Part shown: piece by piece, positions 47,782 through 57,507 of the stretch
Layout of the letters: every line of letters begins with the position of its first letter
Numbering within the stretch: the stretch's first letter is position 1
NCBI RefSeq assembly: GCF_001698225.1
Contig: NZ_CP016594.1
Span: 558,001-622,000, forward strand
Length of the DNA stretch: 64,000 bases
Source: Gordonia terrae
GTDB taxonomy: Bacteria > Actinomycetota > Actinomycetes > Mycobacteriales > Mycobacteriaceae
Reading direction: 5' to 3'
The notes under the pieces: model-generated
Databases searched by the model: none
Told to the model about the DNA's origin: nothing
Seen by the model: only the letters and a program-made list of their open reading frames with translations
Program-made: the position numbers and the translations under genes

Positions 47782-49254
47782 GTGACCGGTCGGGTGATCT
47801 GGACGTCGATCGTGTGCGTGGTCGTCGGCCTCGTCGTGAGCGCTTCGGCAACCGGTGTCGGGGCGTCTGGCGTCGGGGCGTCCGGGATCGGTGCGTATAC
47901 GAACCCGCCGCCGGGCGTCGGCGTGCTCTCCGGCGATGTACCGGAGTCCGTTCAGCTCAGTCGCGAGCTGTACGCCCGATCCGACGAGGCGATCCTGGTG
48001 GGTCCCGACGCACTCGAGGACGCCGCCGGCCGGGCCGCTGCAGCACGTGTCGCACAGGACAAGCACGTGCCGGTCCTGGCCGTGACCCCGCAGACGGCGC
48101 CCAGCGTCACCGACGAACTCCGACGACTCGGGGTCGAGACCGAGGTCCGGCTCGGCCGGGTCGATGGCATCCCGTCGCCGCGTATCTCCGCGGCTCTCGA
48201 CGACCTGCGGGGCAACGCCTCGAGGTCGGGGACCGCACCGGTGGTGATGCTGACCCGCGACGCCCCGGCCGACGCGATCATGACGGCACGGTCGGCGGCA
48301 CGTGTCGTCGAGGTGCCGGTACCCGACCCGCGTGCGACCGCCGAGTCGGTGGCCACGATCGAGGCGGCCGCGTCCGAACCGGCCGCCGTGCGGGCGGTGG
48401 GACCCGGCTTCGGCACCACCGAGGAGTTCGCCCGGCGCGTCGAACTGGCCCGCGACACACCGGAACTGCCCGGCGGTGGGCAGGTCGTCTTCCCGGGCAG
48501 GCGGATGGTGGCGTTGTACGGCTCGCCGGACGCGCCGGCGCTCGGTCCCCTCGGCCGGCAGGGCATCGCGGCGTCGATAGACCGGGTGCGTCGCCTCGCC
48601 GCCGAGTATCAGCGGGTGAGTGCCGAACCGGTGGTCCCGGCGTTCGAGATCATCGCGTCGGTCGCCTCGGCCGAACCGGGCCCGGGGTCGACCTACACGA
48701 ACATGATCGATCCGGAGACCCTGCGGCCCTGGGTCGAGGCCGCCGGCCGCGCCGGGGTCTACGTGACCCTCGACCTCCAACCGGGCCGCATGGACTTCCT
48801 GACGCAGGCGCGTCGCTATGCCGACCTGCTGGCCCAACCGCATGTCGGCCTGGCGCTGGACCCCGAGTGGCGGCTCGAACCCGATCAGGTCCATCTCACC
48901 CAGATCGGCTCGGTCGGGGCCGGGGAGGTCAACCGGACCTCGGAGTGGCTCGCCGGACTCGTCCGAAGCCGCCACCTCCCGCAGAAATTGTTCGTGCTGC
49001 ACCAGTTCGACGCCGGGATGCTCGACGATCGGCCCGCGATCGTGACCGACCGCGACGAGTTGCAGGTGGTTCTGCACGCCGACGGGCACGGCACCCCGGA
49101 CGTCAAGATGGAAACCTGGCGCAGATTGGTCACCGATCTCCCGGCGGGGATGTGGATGGGCTGGAAGAATTTCTACACGGAGGACAAGCCGACGTTCTCG
49201 CCCGCGACCACGCTGGCGGTGCGCCCGTCCCCCTGGTTCGTGTCGTATCAGTGA
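47782..49254 (+). CDS. Exported protein of unknown function
   Basis: A 490-residue protein with a signal peptide (RVIWTSIVCVVVGLVVSASA). The mature part has a segment resembling cell-wall-binding repeat 2 domains (ILVGPDALEDAAGRAAAARVA, VPVLAVTPQTAPSV) and a later TIM-barrel-like region with FEIIASVASAEPGP, YVTLDLQPGRMDFLTQA, HVGLALDPEWRL and VLHQFDAGMLDDRP. These strands and acidic residues resemble a glycoside-hydrolase-type barrel, but I cannot assign a family. GTG 47782 is preceded by GGGAGGG. Alone, divergent from the membrane protein. Confidence 0.78.
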   Translation: MTGRVIWTSIVCVVVGLVVSASATGVGASGVGASGIGAYTNPPPGVGVLSGDVPESVQLSRELYARSDEAILVGPDALEDAAGRAAAARVAQDKHVPVLAVTPQTAPSVTDELRRLGVETEVRLGRVDGIPSPRISAALDDLRGNASRSGTAPVVMLTRDAPADAIMTARSAARVVEVPVPDPRATAESVATIEAAASEPAAVRAVGPGFGTTEEFARRVELARDTPELPGGGQVVFPGRRMVALYGSPDAPALGPLGRQGIAASIDRVRRLAAEYQRVSAEPVVPAFEIIASVASAEPGPGSTYTNMIDPETLRPWVEAAGRAGVYVTLDLQPGRMDFLTQARRYADLLAQPHVGLALDPEWRLEPDQVHLTQIGSVGAGEVNRTSEWLAGLVRSRHLPQKLFVLHQFDAGMLDDRPAIVTDRDELQVVLHADGHGTPDVKMETWRRLVTDLPAGMWMGWKNFYTEDKPTFSPATTLAVRPSPWFVSYQ

Positions 49255-49383
49255 CTCCGACGTCACCATGCGGTCCGGGCCGGACGGACGTCGTTCGCGG
49301 CGGTTCACCGCGGGTTCCGAACGGGACCCGGAGAACTGCAACTCCGCCCGGTGGCGGGGCCGCACCGACGTGAAGGAGCGCCC

Positions 49384-50760
49384 GTGGCGACATCCCTCTC
49401 CACCCTGCCCACCGCTGCCGAACTCGCCGCGTGCCCCACGCCGACCGAGCGCGCCGACCCGCTGAAAATCCTGGCGGCGCAGGCACAGACCCGGGTCGCC
49501 GACCTGATCCCGGTGCGGCACGCCCGGATGTCGGCCACCCCGTTCACCTTCTACCGCGGTGCGGCCGCGGTGATGTCCGACGATCTGTCGCGAACCCCGG
49601 ACACCGGGATCATCACGCAACTCTGTGGCGACGCACACCTCAGCAATCTCGGTCTCTTCTTCAGCCCCGAACGTCGAATGGTGTTCGACCTCAACGACTT
49701 CGACGAGACGCACGTCGGCCCGTTCGAGTGGGACGTCAAACGCCTCGCGGCGAGCTTCGCGATCGCCGGACGCAACAACGGATTCGACGACGCGATCAAC
49801 CGCAAGGTCGCCAAGACCGTCGCCAAGTCGTACCGGCGGGCCATCGCGCGCAGCGCCACGCAGACGACGCTCGAGAACTGGTACGCCGGCATCGACGCCG
49901 ACGACTTCCTGACGGATTTCGGTCCGAAGCTCGACACGTCGATGAGTGAGCGTACGCAGAAGGCCCTCGAGAAGGCGCGTCACCGCGACAGTGCCCAGGC
50001 CCTTGCGAAGCTCTGCGTGATCGACGCCGACGGTACGGCGCACATCCGCAGTGACCCTCCGCTTCTGGTGCCCCTGCACGAACGGTTCCCGGCGGAGACC
50101 GCCGACGTCGTCGCGGAGCGGGTCCGCGAGCGGATCAGTGCCTACCGCGACACCGTGCCCCTGCACGTGGCGGCGCTCCTCGACCAGTTCGAGATCGTCG
50201 ACATCGCGTTCAAGGTGGTGGGAGTCGGCAGCGTCGGTACGCGGGCATGGATCATCCTGCTCACCGGCAAGGAGATGGGTGACCCGCTCTTCCTCCAGGT
50301 CAAGGAAGCGCAACGCTCGGTTCTCGCCGACCATGTGCCTGCGTCCGGCTTCGACAACCAGGGCCAGCGGGTGGTCGAGGGTCAGCGACTGCTCCAGGCG
50401 ACCAGCGATCTGTTCCTCGGCTGGTCGACGGGGACCGACGAGAACGGCGAGCGACGCGACTTCTACGTGCGCCAACTGCGGGATGGCAAGGGTTCGGTGG
50501 TCGTCGAGGCCCTGAGCCCGGAGGGCATGAAGTTGTATGCGCAGTTGTGCGGTCTGGTCCTGGGTCAGGCGCATGCGCGCACCGCGAGCCGCTTCCGGAT
50601 CGCCGAGTACCTGGAGACCACCAAGGGCTTCGGCGAGGCCATCGCCGAGTTCTCGATCGGCTACGCGGATCTCAACGACTCCGACCATTCGAGGATGATG
50701 GAGGCCATCGGCCGCGGCGAACTCGAGGTGTACGACCTGGTGGCCGAGGGAAAGAGCTGA
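49384..50760 (+). CDS. DUF2252-family protein
   Basis: A 458-residue DUF2252 protein. The family's kinase-like motifs are all present: RMSATPFTFYRGAAAVM, LCGDAHLSNLGLF, VFDLNDFDETHVGPFEWDVKRLAAS in outline, DIAFKVVGVGSVGTRAW and VLGQAHARTASRF. The fold resembles protein/aminoglycoside kinases, but the substrate is unknown. GTG 49384 follows AAGGAG. It precedes a dipeptidase gene by 54 bases and may share a transcript. Confidence 0.9.
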   Translation: MATSLSTLPTAAELAACPTPTERADPLKILAAQAQTRVADLIPVRHARMSATPFTFYRGAAAVMSDDLSRTPDTGIITQLCGDAHLSNLGLFFSPERRMVFDLNDFDETHVGPFEWDVKRLAASFAIAGRNNGFDDAINRKVAKTVAKSYRRAIARSATQTTLENWYAGIDADDFLTDFGPKLDTSMSERTQKALEKARHRDSAQALAKLCVIDADGTAHIRSDPPLLVPLHERFPAETADVVAERVRERISAYRDTVPLHVAALLDQFEIVDIAFKVVGVGSVGTRAWIILLTGKEMGDPLFLQVKEAQRSVLADHVPASGFDNQGQRVVEGQRLLQATSDLFLGWSTGTDENGERRDFYVRQLRDGKGSVVVEALSPEGMKLYAQLCGLVLGQAHARTASRFRIAEYLETTKGFGEAIAEFSIGYADLNDSDHSRMMEAIGRGELEVYDLVAEGKS

Positions 50761-50814
50761 GTCCCGTCCGTTCGGCCGGGACCGCCCGATTCGAGGACAG
50801 ACGGGAGATCGCCG

Positions 50815-52185
50815 GTGGAATCGACTGCGCGAGAAAACGACAGGGACGTCGAACTGCGTGACCAGGTGGCCGCGCTGATGCCGCAGGCGAGGTCAGATCT
50901 CGCGGAGATGGTCGGTTTCCGGTCGGTGCACGATCCGCATCAGTTCCCCGTCGAGGAGTGCGACGGGATGGTCGACTGGCTGCTGTCGGCGTTCCGGGAT
51001 GTCGGCGTGGAGGACATCGCCGCACATGTCACGAGCGACGGGAGCAAGGCGGTCACCGGATCGATTCCCGGCCCGGAGGGCGCACCGACCGTCCTGCTCT
51101 ACTTTCACCACGACGTCCAACCGCCCCTCGGTGACGATGAGTGGGATTCTCCGGTGTGGGAATTGACCGAGCGCGACGGTCGCTGGTTCGGGCGCGGAGC
51201 GGCGGACTGCAAAGGCAACATCGCGGTACACCTCACCGCGCTGCGGGCACTTGCCGGCTGTGCCGGGGTGACGGTGAAGATCATCGGTGAGGGCTCGGAG
51301 GAGCAGGGGACCGGCGGCCTCGAGGACTTCGCGGTCCGGAATCCGGAACTGCTTGCGGCCGATGCCATCCTGATCGCGGACTCCGGCAACTTCGCCGTCG
51401 GGAAACCGAGCCTGACGACCACCCTGCGGGGTATCGCGAACATCGTGGTGTCGGTGGAGACGCTCGGGTCGGCCATGCACTCCGGGATGTTCGGCGGCGC
51501 CGCGCCGGATGCCCTCGCCGCCCTCATCTCGATGCTCGCCACCCTGCGTGACGAGCGCGGCAACACCACCGTCAGTGGACTCGACGCCGACGCCCGCTGG
51601 TCTGGGGTGTCCTACCCGTCCGAGCGATTCCGTGGCGATGCAACGGTTCTCGACGGGGTCGAACTGGTCGGATCGGGATCGGTGTCGGACATGGTGTGGG
51701 CGCGTCCGGCCGCCACGGTGCTCGGTATCGACTGCCCACCGGTGGTCGGATCGTCGGCGGCCGTGCAGCCGCGGGCGCGGGCGCGGATCAATCTCCGGGT
51801 GCCGCCGGGGATGGACCCCATGCATGCGCAGGACGCACTGATCGAGCATCTCCGCCGGGTCACGCCCTGGAACGCACGGGTGTCCTTCGAACGCGAGGCG
51901 GTCGGGGCGCCGTTCGTCGGGTCCACCAGCGGCCCGGCGTACGACACACTCACCGACGCGATGTCGACCGCCTACGGCAGTGAGGTGCTGATCCAGGGAC
52001 AGGGCGGGTCGATCCCGTTGTGCAACGTTCTCCAGTCGCTGTACCCCGACGCCGAGATCATGCTCTTCGGTGTCGAGGAGCCGCGCTGCCTGATCCACGC
52101 ACCCAACGAGAGCGTCGACCCTTCGGAGATCGAACGGATCGCGCTGGCCGAGGCCATCTTCCTGCGCGACTTCACCTACCGCTGA
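50815..52185 (+). CDS. M20-family metallopeptidase (dipeptidase)
   Basis: A 456-residue M20 zinc peptidase. Metal ligands and catalytic residues are visible: FHHDVQP (His, Asp), GRGAADCKGN (bridging Asp), GEGSEEQGT (Glu-Glu), ADSG (Asp) and IHAPNES (His). The lid domain is ~200-330. GTG 50815 follows GGGAGA. The closest type is the dipeptidase/succinyl-diaminopimelate branch; substrate not certain. Its 3' end overlaps the convergent next gene by 14 bases. Confidence 0.92.
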   Translation: MESTARENDRDVELRDQVAALMPQARSDLAEMVGFRSVHDPHQFPVEECDGMVDWLLSAFRDVGVEDIAAHVTSDGSKAVTGSIPGPEGAPTVLLYFHHDVQPPLGDDEWDSPVWELTERDGRWFGRGAADCKGNIAVHLTALRALAGCAGVTVKIIGEGSEEQGTGGLEDFAVRNPELLAADAILIADSGNFAVGKPSLTTTLRGIANIVVSVETLGSAMHSGMFGGAAPDALAALISMLATLRDERGNTTVSGLDADARWSGVSYPSERFRGDATVLDGVELVGSGSVSDMVWARPAATVLGIDCPPVVGSSAAVQPRARARINLRVPPGMDPMHAQDALIEHLRRVTPWNARVSFEREAVGAPFVGSTSGPAYDTLTDAMSTAYGSEVLIQGQGGSIPLCNVLQSLYPDAEIMLFGVEEPRCLIHAPNESVDPSEIERIALAEAIFLRDFTYR

Positions 52186-53248
52186 AGAGCTGCAGCAACG
52201 CGTTTTTCAGCTCCGGTCGACTCGCGGCGACCAGGATGAACGCGGCTTCGCGGAACAGTCGCTCGGAATGACTCCCGCGCACGAGTGCGCGTCCGCCGTC
52301 CGCGGACACCAGCGCGGCCGCGGCGTCGAGTGCCAGGCGGGCGGCGTCGGCCCGGGCTGCCAGCAACGCGGCGGCATCCGCCATCCCGTCGTCGAGTGCG
52401 GTTCGCGCGACGTCGGCGCGCTCACGCAGCGCACGGGCTTCTCGGTCGTGCCCGCTGATGTCGAGCAACGCGGTGCATCGGCGCAGGAGCCCGAACGGGA
52501 GGGTGCCGTTGAGCCGGACGCCGACGTTCTGGTTCGCGAAGAACTCCGCGAGGCCCACTCGGGTCACCACACGATCGACGGGGACGATGAGGCCGTCGAC
52601 GCGCAGCGACACCGTCTTCGTCCCGGCGGCAGCGGACAGGTCGACGGGTGTGGCCTGCACCGCGCGGGCCGACGCGCCGTCGAGGAGATCGGACATGCGC
52701 ACGATCGCGGACACGACATCGTCGGTGCCGGCGTCGCGTGCCGAGATCTGCAGGAGGTCGAGGTCGCCCCAGCCGCTGACGAAGGGAGCGTGACCGGAGA
52801 GCAGCCAGCCGTCGGCGGTGGCCGTCGCGGACATCCGTGGCGGCGTGGGGACGACCCCGGCATAGGCGACCCCCGCACGCAGTCGTCCGGCCACGGTCGC
52901 TTCGAGGAATTCCGCTCGTAGGTCGGCGTTCGTGGTCCGGGACAGGGCCAACACGACGCCGTGATGCTGAATCCAGGTGAAGGCGGTGGCGAGACAACCG
53001 CTGGTCAGTACCTCCAGGATCTCGGTGATCTGACCGAACTCGAGTCCCGGCCCACCGGCCTCGACCGGCGCGGCCATCCCGTACAGGCCGGCGTCGGCCA
53101 GCGCCTGCCAGTGCGCTTCGGGCACTGTGCCGGTGCGGTCCACCTCTCCGGCCGCCGGGAACAAGACCTCATCGGCGATCCTGAGCGCGGCCGCCCGGAG
53201 CTCGACGCGTCGTGCGTCTGCGGCGTCGTCGGTGGTCACGGTTCTCAC
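52172..53248 (-). CDS. Acyl-CoA dehydrogenase-like protein
   Basis: A 358-residue acyl-CoA dehydrogenase homologue. It has LADAGLYGMAAPVEAGGPGLEFGQI in outline, TAFTWIQHHGVVLAL, GWLLSGHAPFVSGWGDLD and a C-terminus with ADGGRALVRGSHSERLFREAAF where the active-site TDEI-type motif would be. It is short and lacks that motif, so its activity may be different. It lies outside the catabolic block and has no block operator. GTG 53248 is the likely start. Confidence 0.85.
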   Translation of the reverse strand: MRTVTTDDAADARRVELRAAALRIADEVLFPAAGEVDRTGTVPEAHWQALADAGLYGMAAPVEAGGPGLEFGQITEILEVLTSGCLATAFTWIQHHGVVLALSRTTNADLRAEFLEATVAGRLRAGVAYAGVVPTPPRMSATATADGWLLSGHAPFVSGWGDLDLLQISARDAGTDDVVSAIVRMSDLLDGASARAVQATPVDLSAAAGTKTVSLRVDGLIVPVDRVVTRVGLAEFFANQNVGVRLNGTLPFGLLRRCTALLDISGHDREARALRERADVARTALDDGMADAAALLAARADAARLALDAAAALVSADGGRALVRGSHSERLFREAAFILVAASRPELKNALLQLFSGR

Positions 53249-53452
53249 CCTACGACGCGTGCTCCCGCCGGCCTCCAGAGTTGGACGTCTGACCCGGTCT
53301 GGCGCCGACCTGGCTCACGGAACCCGTCGTGGCGCAGCACGATCCCGGGACCAGAATCCTTGAAAGTGGGACCAAAGGCCCAAGACCGGCGACGTGAGCG
53401 TCGATAAGCTCGTGTATCGGGTGGGAGCAGTCTTCGTGTGGAAGGAACCCAG

Positions 53453-53896
53453 GTGACCGCAATCCTCAATGGTCGGGACGTGCAGTCGATACGCGTAGTG
53501 CCGGAATCGAATTCGGGTGCTCCGCGGTCGGATATGCGGACGAGTGAGCGGTACTTGCGCGCCGCGGTCACCGACCTCATCGAGCGCAACTTCCGTGATC
53601 CCGACTTCAGCGTCGAGATCGTCGCCCGGCACCTGCACGTGAGTCGCCGGCACCTCTACCGGGTCCTCGCCGGCGGCACCACCTCGCTCGCGGAGATGAT
53701 CGCCGACCGCCGCCTGGAATGGGCCCAGGGATTGCTCATGGGTCCGGGCAATCTGAAACTCGAGGCCATCGCGCACGCGTCCGGCTTCGCCTCGACGGCG
53801 ACGATGCGCAACCGCTTCCGGTCGAAGTTCGGGTGCACGCCCGACGAGTTCCGCCGCACCGCGCCGATACCCGGGCCGGACGCCGAGGCAAGCTGA
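53453..53896 (+). CDS. AraC-family DNA-binding protein without a sensor domain
   Basis: A 147-residue protein consisting mostly of the ~100-residue AraC HTH domain: DFSVEIVARHLHVSRRHLYRVLAGG, then ADRRLEWAQGLLMG, LEAIAHASGFASTATMRNRF and GCTPDEFRRT. The N-terminal ~45 residues are too short for the usual effector domain. GTG 53453 has GAAGGA upstream; GTG 53438 is an alternative. Target unknown; it stands alone between the dehydrogenase and the lipocalin. Confidence 0.85.
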   Translation: MTAILNGRDVQSIRVVPESNSGAPRSDMRTSERYLRAAVTDLIERNFRDPDFSVEIVARHLHVSRRHLYRVLAGGTTSLAEMIADRRLEWAQGLLMGPGNLKLEAIAHASGFASTATMRNRFRSKFGCTPDEFRRTAPIPGPDAEAS

Positions 53897-53901
53897 AAAA
53901 G

Positions 53902-53935
53902 CTCCGGCGCAAACACTTTCGTGCCTGCGCCGGAG
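53902..53935. terminator. Bidirectional terminator hairpin
   Basis: CTCCGGCGCA (53902-53911) pairs with TGCGCCGGAG (53926-53935). AAAAAG just to its left gives a U-tract for the minus-strand lipocalin gene. It lies between convergent genes. Confidence 0.65.
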
Positions 53936-53962
53936 TCTGTGGTCATCGTCTGACGGTGGCCG

Positions 53963-54577
53963 TCACACCGTGCACAAGGGCGAGTAGTCGCTGCGTCCGC
54001 CGGTGGTCGGAGACACCAGGAAGGTGCACGGGTTGTACCCGACCTTCTCGATCTCCTTGGTCAATCGACGCAGCTCCGAGTTGGGGACCACCTTGTCGCG
54101 GGAGAGCAGAAATCCCGATCCCCGGGTGGGATCACCGACGATCGCATACCGGTAGGGGCCGGTCGGGTTCGGGCCGTCCTCGAGATAGGCGACGATGTAG
54201 TTGGGCGCGCCGCCGGGGTTGATGCTGCCCGGGGTCTGCGGGAAGCGAACGCTCAGTTGCGCATTGGTCTGCGGGTCGACGACGGTCGCGCGCCCGACGA
54301 CGCCTCCGCGCATGCCGGTGGGGCCGGTGCACTGGTTGTCGACGCCGATCGTCGTGGCGTCGATGTAGGTGTAGGTCGCGCTGGTGTCCCGGGCGCAGGT
54401 GACGCCGAAGAACGACGGCACTGTCGCCAGCTGCCACCACTTACCGAGGTAACGGTCCACCTCGACCTTCGCCACGGGGGCCAGCGGCGCCGCTTGCGCC
54501 GGGCCGGCTCCGGCTGCGAAGCCGACGCTGAGGACTACGCCTGCGACAAGGGCTGCAAGGGACCGGGTGATGCGCAT
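53963..54577 (-). CDS. Secreted bacterial lipocalin-like protein
   Basis: A 204-residue exported protein. The signal peptide ends at QAA-AP near residue 30. The lipocalin start KVEVDRYLGKWWQLATVPSF corresponds to the GxW motif, and Cys pairs (TCARD, NQCTG, NPCTF, PLCTV) could form disulphides. The barrel continues with YRYAIVGDPTRGSGFLLSRD in outline, like Blc/VDE-type lipocalins. It should carry a lipid or hydrophobic ligand outside the membrane. AAAGGA precedes the ATG. Confidence 0.85.
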   Translation of the reverse strand: MRITRSLAALVAGVVLSVGFAAGAGPAQAAPLAPVAKVEVDRYLGKWWQLATVPSFFGVTCARDTSATYTYIDATTIGVDNQCTGPTGMRGGVVGRATVVDPQTNAQLSVRFPQTPGSINPGGAPNYIVAYLEDGPNPTGPYRYAIVGDPTRGSGFLLSRDKVVPNSELRRLTKEIEKVGYNPCTFLVSPTTGGRSDYSPLCTV

Positions 54578-54726
54578 GGTGTTCCTTTCGGGCGAAACGT
54601 CGTCGCGCGGCTCTCGAGGTGGAGCAGCGTCACCAGACGATTCGGACCGGATGCGCGTCGTGGATTGGTCGGTCCCCGCAGCCCTCGTCTCAGCGAAGTG
54701 TTCTCACTGCGTCAGTGGCCGGTCGG

Positions 54727-55152
54727 TCACAGGTTGTATTCGTTGGTGGGATTCCAGGTGGAGACGGCCCAGATCACGATCAGATCCAGGACGATGATCA
54801 GGATGGCCCACGCGGGGTAGTAGGGCAGCCACAGGAACTGCGCGATGATCGACAGCGACGCGATGATGATCGCGGAGATGCGCGCCCAGTCGGCGCCCAC
54901 GGCGAGGCCACCGGCGACCAGGACCCCGACGATGCCGAGGATCAGGTGGATCCAGCCCCAGGTGGTGAGGTCGAACTGCCAGATGTACTGGGGTCCGGCG
55001 ACGAACAGTTCATCGTTGGCGATGGCTGAGATGCCCTGGAAGATCGAGACCAAGCCGGCTACGAAGAGCAGCGCGGCGGCTACGATCGCGATCCCGAATG
55101 CGAAACCCTGCTTGGCAGACGAGTTGGCCTGCTGATCCGGGGAAGCGCTCAT
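54727..55152 (-). CDS. Small four-helix membrane protein (DUF7144-like)
   Basis: A 141-residue protein with four membrane helices at ~18-38, 65-85, 90-108 and 112-130. Conserved-looking features include FVAGLVSIFQGISAIA, TTWGWIHLILGIVG and WLPYYPAWAILIIVLDLIVIWA in outline. This pattern fits the DUF7144 family of actinobacteria; function unknown. AAAGGA lies upstream of the ATG. Confidence 0.85.
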   Translation of the reverse strand: MSASPDQQANSSAKQGFAFGIAIVAAALLFVAGLVSIFQGISAIANDELFVAGPQYIWQFDLTTWGWIHLILGIVGVLVAGGLAVGADWARISAIIIASLSIIAQFLWLPYYPAWAILIIVLDLIVIWAVSTWNPTNEYNL

Positions 55153-55352
55153 GGTTGGCGTGTCCTTTCAGTGGTTGTACGCCGACTCCCTGGTCCCGAC
55201 CGACGGCGCGGCGGCACTGGTACGGATGGACCACAACAAGAATGAGGTGCGGGAGGCACTTTCGCACAGCATTTGAGCCAGACCGGGCACATCTTTGACC
55301 AGGCGATTTAGTACTCGACCACAGTGGGGTATAAGCTATCGCAGGCTACACA

Positions 55353-55426
<74 letters not shown>

Positions 55427-55447
55427 CGCAAGGTTGAGATTGCAGAC

Positions 55448-55481
55448 GAGACCCTGACCGGAGACATCCGGTCGGGGTCTC
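55448..55481 (+). terminator. Terminator after tRNA-Pro
   Basis: GAGACCCTGACCGGA (55448-55462) and TCCGGTCGGGGTCTC (55467-55481) pair with one mismatch around a four-base loop, followed by CTCGTTTCT. Confidence 0.75.
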
Positions 55482-55503
55482 CTCGTTTCTGCAGGTCGCC
55501 GGG

Positions 55504-55698
55504 TCACTCCGGCTCGTCCTCCGAGGAGAGCCGACCACCGATGTGGGCCAGAATGATCGGGTCGTCGGTGAGGACGCGGTCGACTTCCTCGCCACCGTCG
55601 CAGCGGAGCAGACCCAGCGTCACCCCGGCCGGTCCGTGGTGGACCACCCGCCACGACGCCCCGGAGTCCTCCCAGCGCAGCAGGTCCTCGAGGGTCAT
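55504..55698 (-). CDS. Small protein of unknown function (64 residues)
   Basis: A 64-residue acidic protein whose ATG overlaps the preceding HAD stop (ATGA). It reads as short strands (SWRVVHHGPAGVTLGLLRCDG) and an acidic C-terminus (SSEDEPE). I do not recognise a family. Tight coupling to the HAD gene makes it probably real. Confidence 0.65.
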   Translation of the reverse strand: MTLEDLLRWEDSGASWRVVHHGPAGVTLGLLRCDGGEEVDRVLTDDPIILAHIGGRLSSEDEPE

Positions 55699-56420
55699 CC
55701 GGGCGCGACGCTCTCGGCGCGGCTCAGCTGACGCGCGAGGTCGAGCAGATCCGTGGCGTGGTAGTCGTTGTCCGGCGAACCGGAGTCGTCTTTCTCGTCC
55801 CCGCCCCACTCGTCGGGCCGCTCGATGAACGCCGTCCGCAGTCCGAAGGACCGGGCGGCGTCGAGATCGCTCTGGTGGGTTGCCACCATCATCACCTCGG
55901 CTGGTTCGACCTCGAGGAGATCGGCCAGCCCGCAATAGGTCTCGCGCGCCGGCTTGTAGTGCCGCCAGAGGTCGGAACCACCGACGACGTCCCAGGGGAA
56001 TCCGTTGTGCCGGGCCATGTCGGTGAGCAGGGCGACGGTCCCGTTGCTCAGCGCGCAGATGATGTGATCGCGTTTGAGGCGCCGGAGGCCGTCGGCGGCG
56101 TCCGGCCAGCCGGGGATCGTCCGCCAGGCACGGACAAGAGAGCGGGCCTGCGCGCCGTCGAGCGACACGTCGTGCAGCGCGGCGACCTCCTGCAGGGTCT
56201 CGGTCTGCAGATCGTCGAGGCGGCGCCACGGCAGCTCGCCGGATTCGACGCGAGCCAGGATCGGCGAATACCGGCGCCGCCAGTCCTTGGCGAACGACGC
56301 GGCGTCGACACCCGGGACGGTCTCGCGGACGGAGTCGGAGATGCCGGTGAACCAGTCGGTGACCGTCCCGAAGGTGTCGAAAGCGAGGACCTTCACACGG
56401 GGATGAAGGTCAGCGCTCAC
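55695..56420 (-). CDS. HAD-superfamily hydrolase (haloacid dehalogenase type II)
   Basis: A 241-residue HAD enzyme. Motif I is FDTFGTVTDW (nucleophile Asp), motif II CALSNGT, motif III Lys in WRHYKPARETY, and motif IV VATHQSDLDAARSFGLRTAF in outline. The cap after motif I is of the type II dehalogenase/phosphatase kind. GTG 56420 overlaps the metallophosphoesterase stop. The real substrate may be a phosphate ester and not a halo-acid. Confidence 0.88.
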   Translation of the reverse strand: MSADLHPRVKVLAFDTFGTVTDWFTGISDSVRETVPGVDAASFAKDWRRRYSPILARVESGELPWRRLDDLQTETLQEVAALHDVSLDGAQARSLVRAWRTIPGWPDAADGLRRLKRDHIICALSNGTVALLTDMARHNGFPWDVVGGSDLWRHYKPARETYCGLADLLEVEPAEVMMVATHQSDLDAARSFGLRTAFIERPDEWGGDEKDDSGSPDNDYHATDLLDLARQLSRAESVAPG

Positions 56421-57424
56421 ATGGTCTCCCGGGCCAGCTGCGGCAGCGACTGGTCGGCGTCGTAGTCGGCGTCGCCGTGGGACACGGGCGTGAGGGTGAG
56501 AAGGCTGGCCTCCGGACGGCAGCAGAAGCGTGCCGGAGCGTACGGCGAGGTACCCAGGCCGGCGCTCACGTGCAGTTTCATCGAGGAGCCCCAGCTCGAC
56601 GGGCCCTTCACCCGGGACCGATCGAGCTGGCAGTTCGTCACCAGCGCGCCGAAGTACGGCAGACAGAGCTGCCCACCGTGCGTGTGACCGGCCATGACCA
56701 GGTCATAACCGTCGGCGGCGAACCGGTCGAGGACCCGCGGCTCGGGCGAGTGGGTCAGACCGAGCCGCAGATGGGCCAGTGGGTTGGGGCGTCCGGCGAT
56801 CGTCTCGTAGCGGTCCCGCTCGATGTGTGGATCGTCGACGCCGGCCGCGACGACCCGTACGCCGCTGACCTCGAGTTCGCGGACGGTGTGCGTCGCGTCG
56901 AGCCATCCACGTTCGGTGAACGCGGCCCGCAGGTCCTGCCACGGCAGCGGCTCGCCCTGCGTGCGCTGGTGGTCTTTCTTGAAGTACTTGAGTGGGTTCT
57001 TGGGCTTGGGGCCGAAGTAGTCGTTGGACCCGAACACGAACAGGCCGGGCCGCGACAGCAGGCCGCCGAGCGCCTGGATCACCGACGGGACCGCCTGCGG
57101 GTGCGCGAGATTGTCTCCGGTGTTGACGACGAGGTCCGGTTCGAGCGCCTCGAGCTCGGCGATCCACGCCTGCTTCAGCCGCTGGCCGGGCATCATGTGC
57201 AGATCGCTGATGTGCAGGACCCGCAGCGGGGAGGCGCCGGGTTCGAGGACCGACAGCGTCGTGTGTCGCAGCGCGAATGCGTTGCGCTCGATCACCGTCG
57301 AGTAGAACAGCCCGGCCGCGGCGAGTCCCGCGGCGCCGGCCAGAGCGCGGACGGGTACCCCGGAACCGGACGGACCGAGGCGGGGGATGCCGAGGCGTGC
57401 GATGTCGAGTTCGGAGTGCTGCAT
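56417..57424 (-). CDS. Membrane-anchored metallophosphoesterase (Rv3683-like)
   Basis: A 335-residue calcineurin-like phosphoesterase. One N-terminal membrane helix (ALAGAAGLAAAGLFYSTVI) anchors the catalytic domain. Metal ligands are in VLHISDLHMMPGQ, LVVNTGDNLAHPQ, FVFGSNDYFGP, LGLTHSP and VMAGHTHGGQ, the full family set. It occupies the position of Rv3683 beside ponA2 in mycobacteria. ATG 57424 has GGGGGG directly upstream. Confidence 0.93.
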   Translation of the reverse strand: MQHSELDIARLGIPRLGPSGSGVPVRALAGAAGLAAAGLFYSTVIERNAFALRHTTLSVLEPGASPLRVLHISDLHMMPGQRLKQAWIAELEALEPDLVVNTGDNLAHPQAVPSVIQALGGLLSRPGLFVFGSNDYFGPKPKNPLKYFKKDHQRTQGEPLPWQDLRAAFTERGWLDATHTVRELEVSGVRVVAAGVDDPHIERDRYETIAGRPNPLAHLRLGLTHSPEPRVLDRFAADGYDLVMAGHTHGGQLCLPYFGALVTNCQLDRSRVKGPSSWGSSMKLHVSAGLGTSPYAPARFCCRPEASLLTLTPVSHGDADYDADQSLPQLARETM

Positions 57425-57507
57425 CCCCCCAGGATACGCATCCCGCGCGCCGGTTCCGCCCCCGTTTCCCTGGCGGCGCGGGCGGGTCGTCGACCGTCCG
57501 ATCGCGA

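Noticed and set aside
47689..50688. A 999-codon open frame on the minus strand
   Set aside because: It lies antisense to three good plus-strand genes (exported protein, DUF2252) and its translation is the low-complexity Arg/Gly/His/Asp-rich text typical of GC-rich shadow frames.
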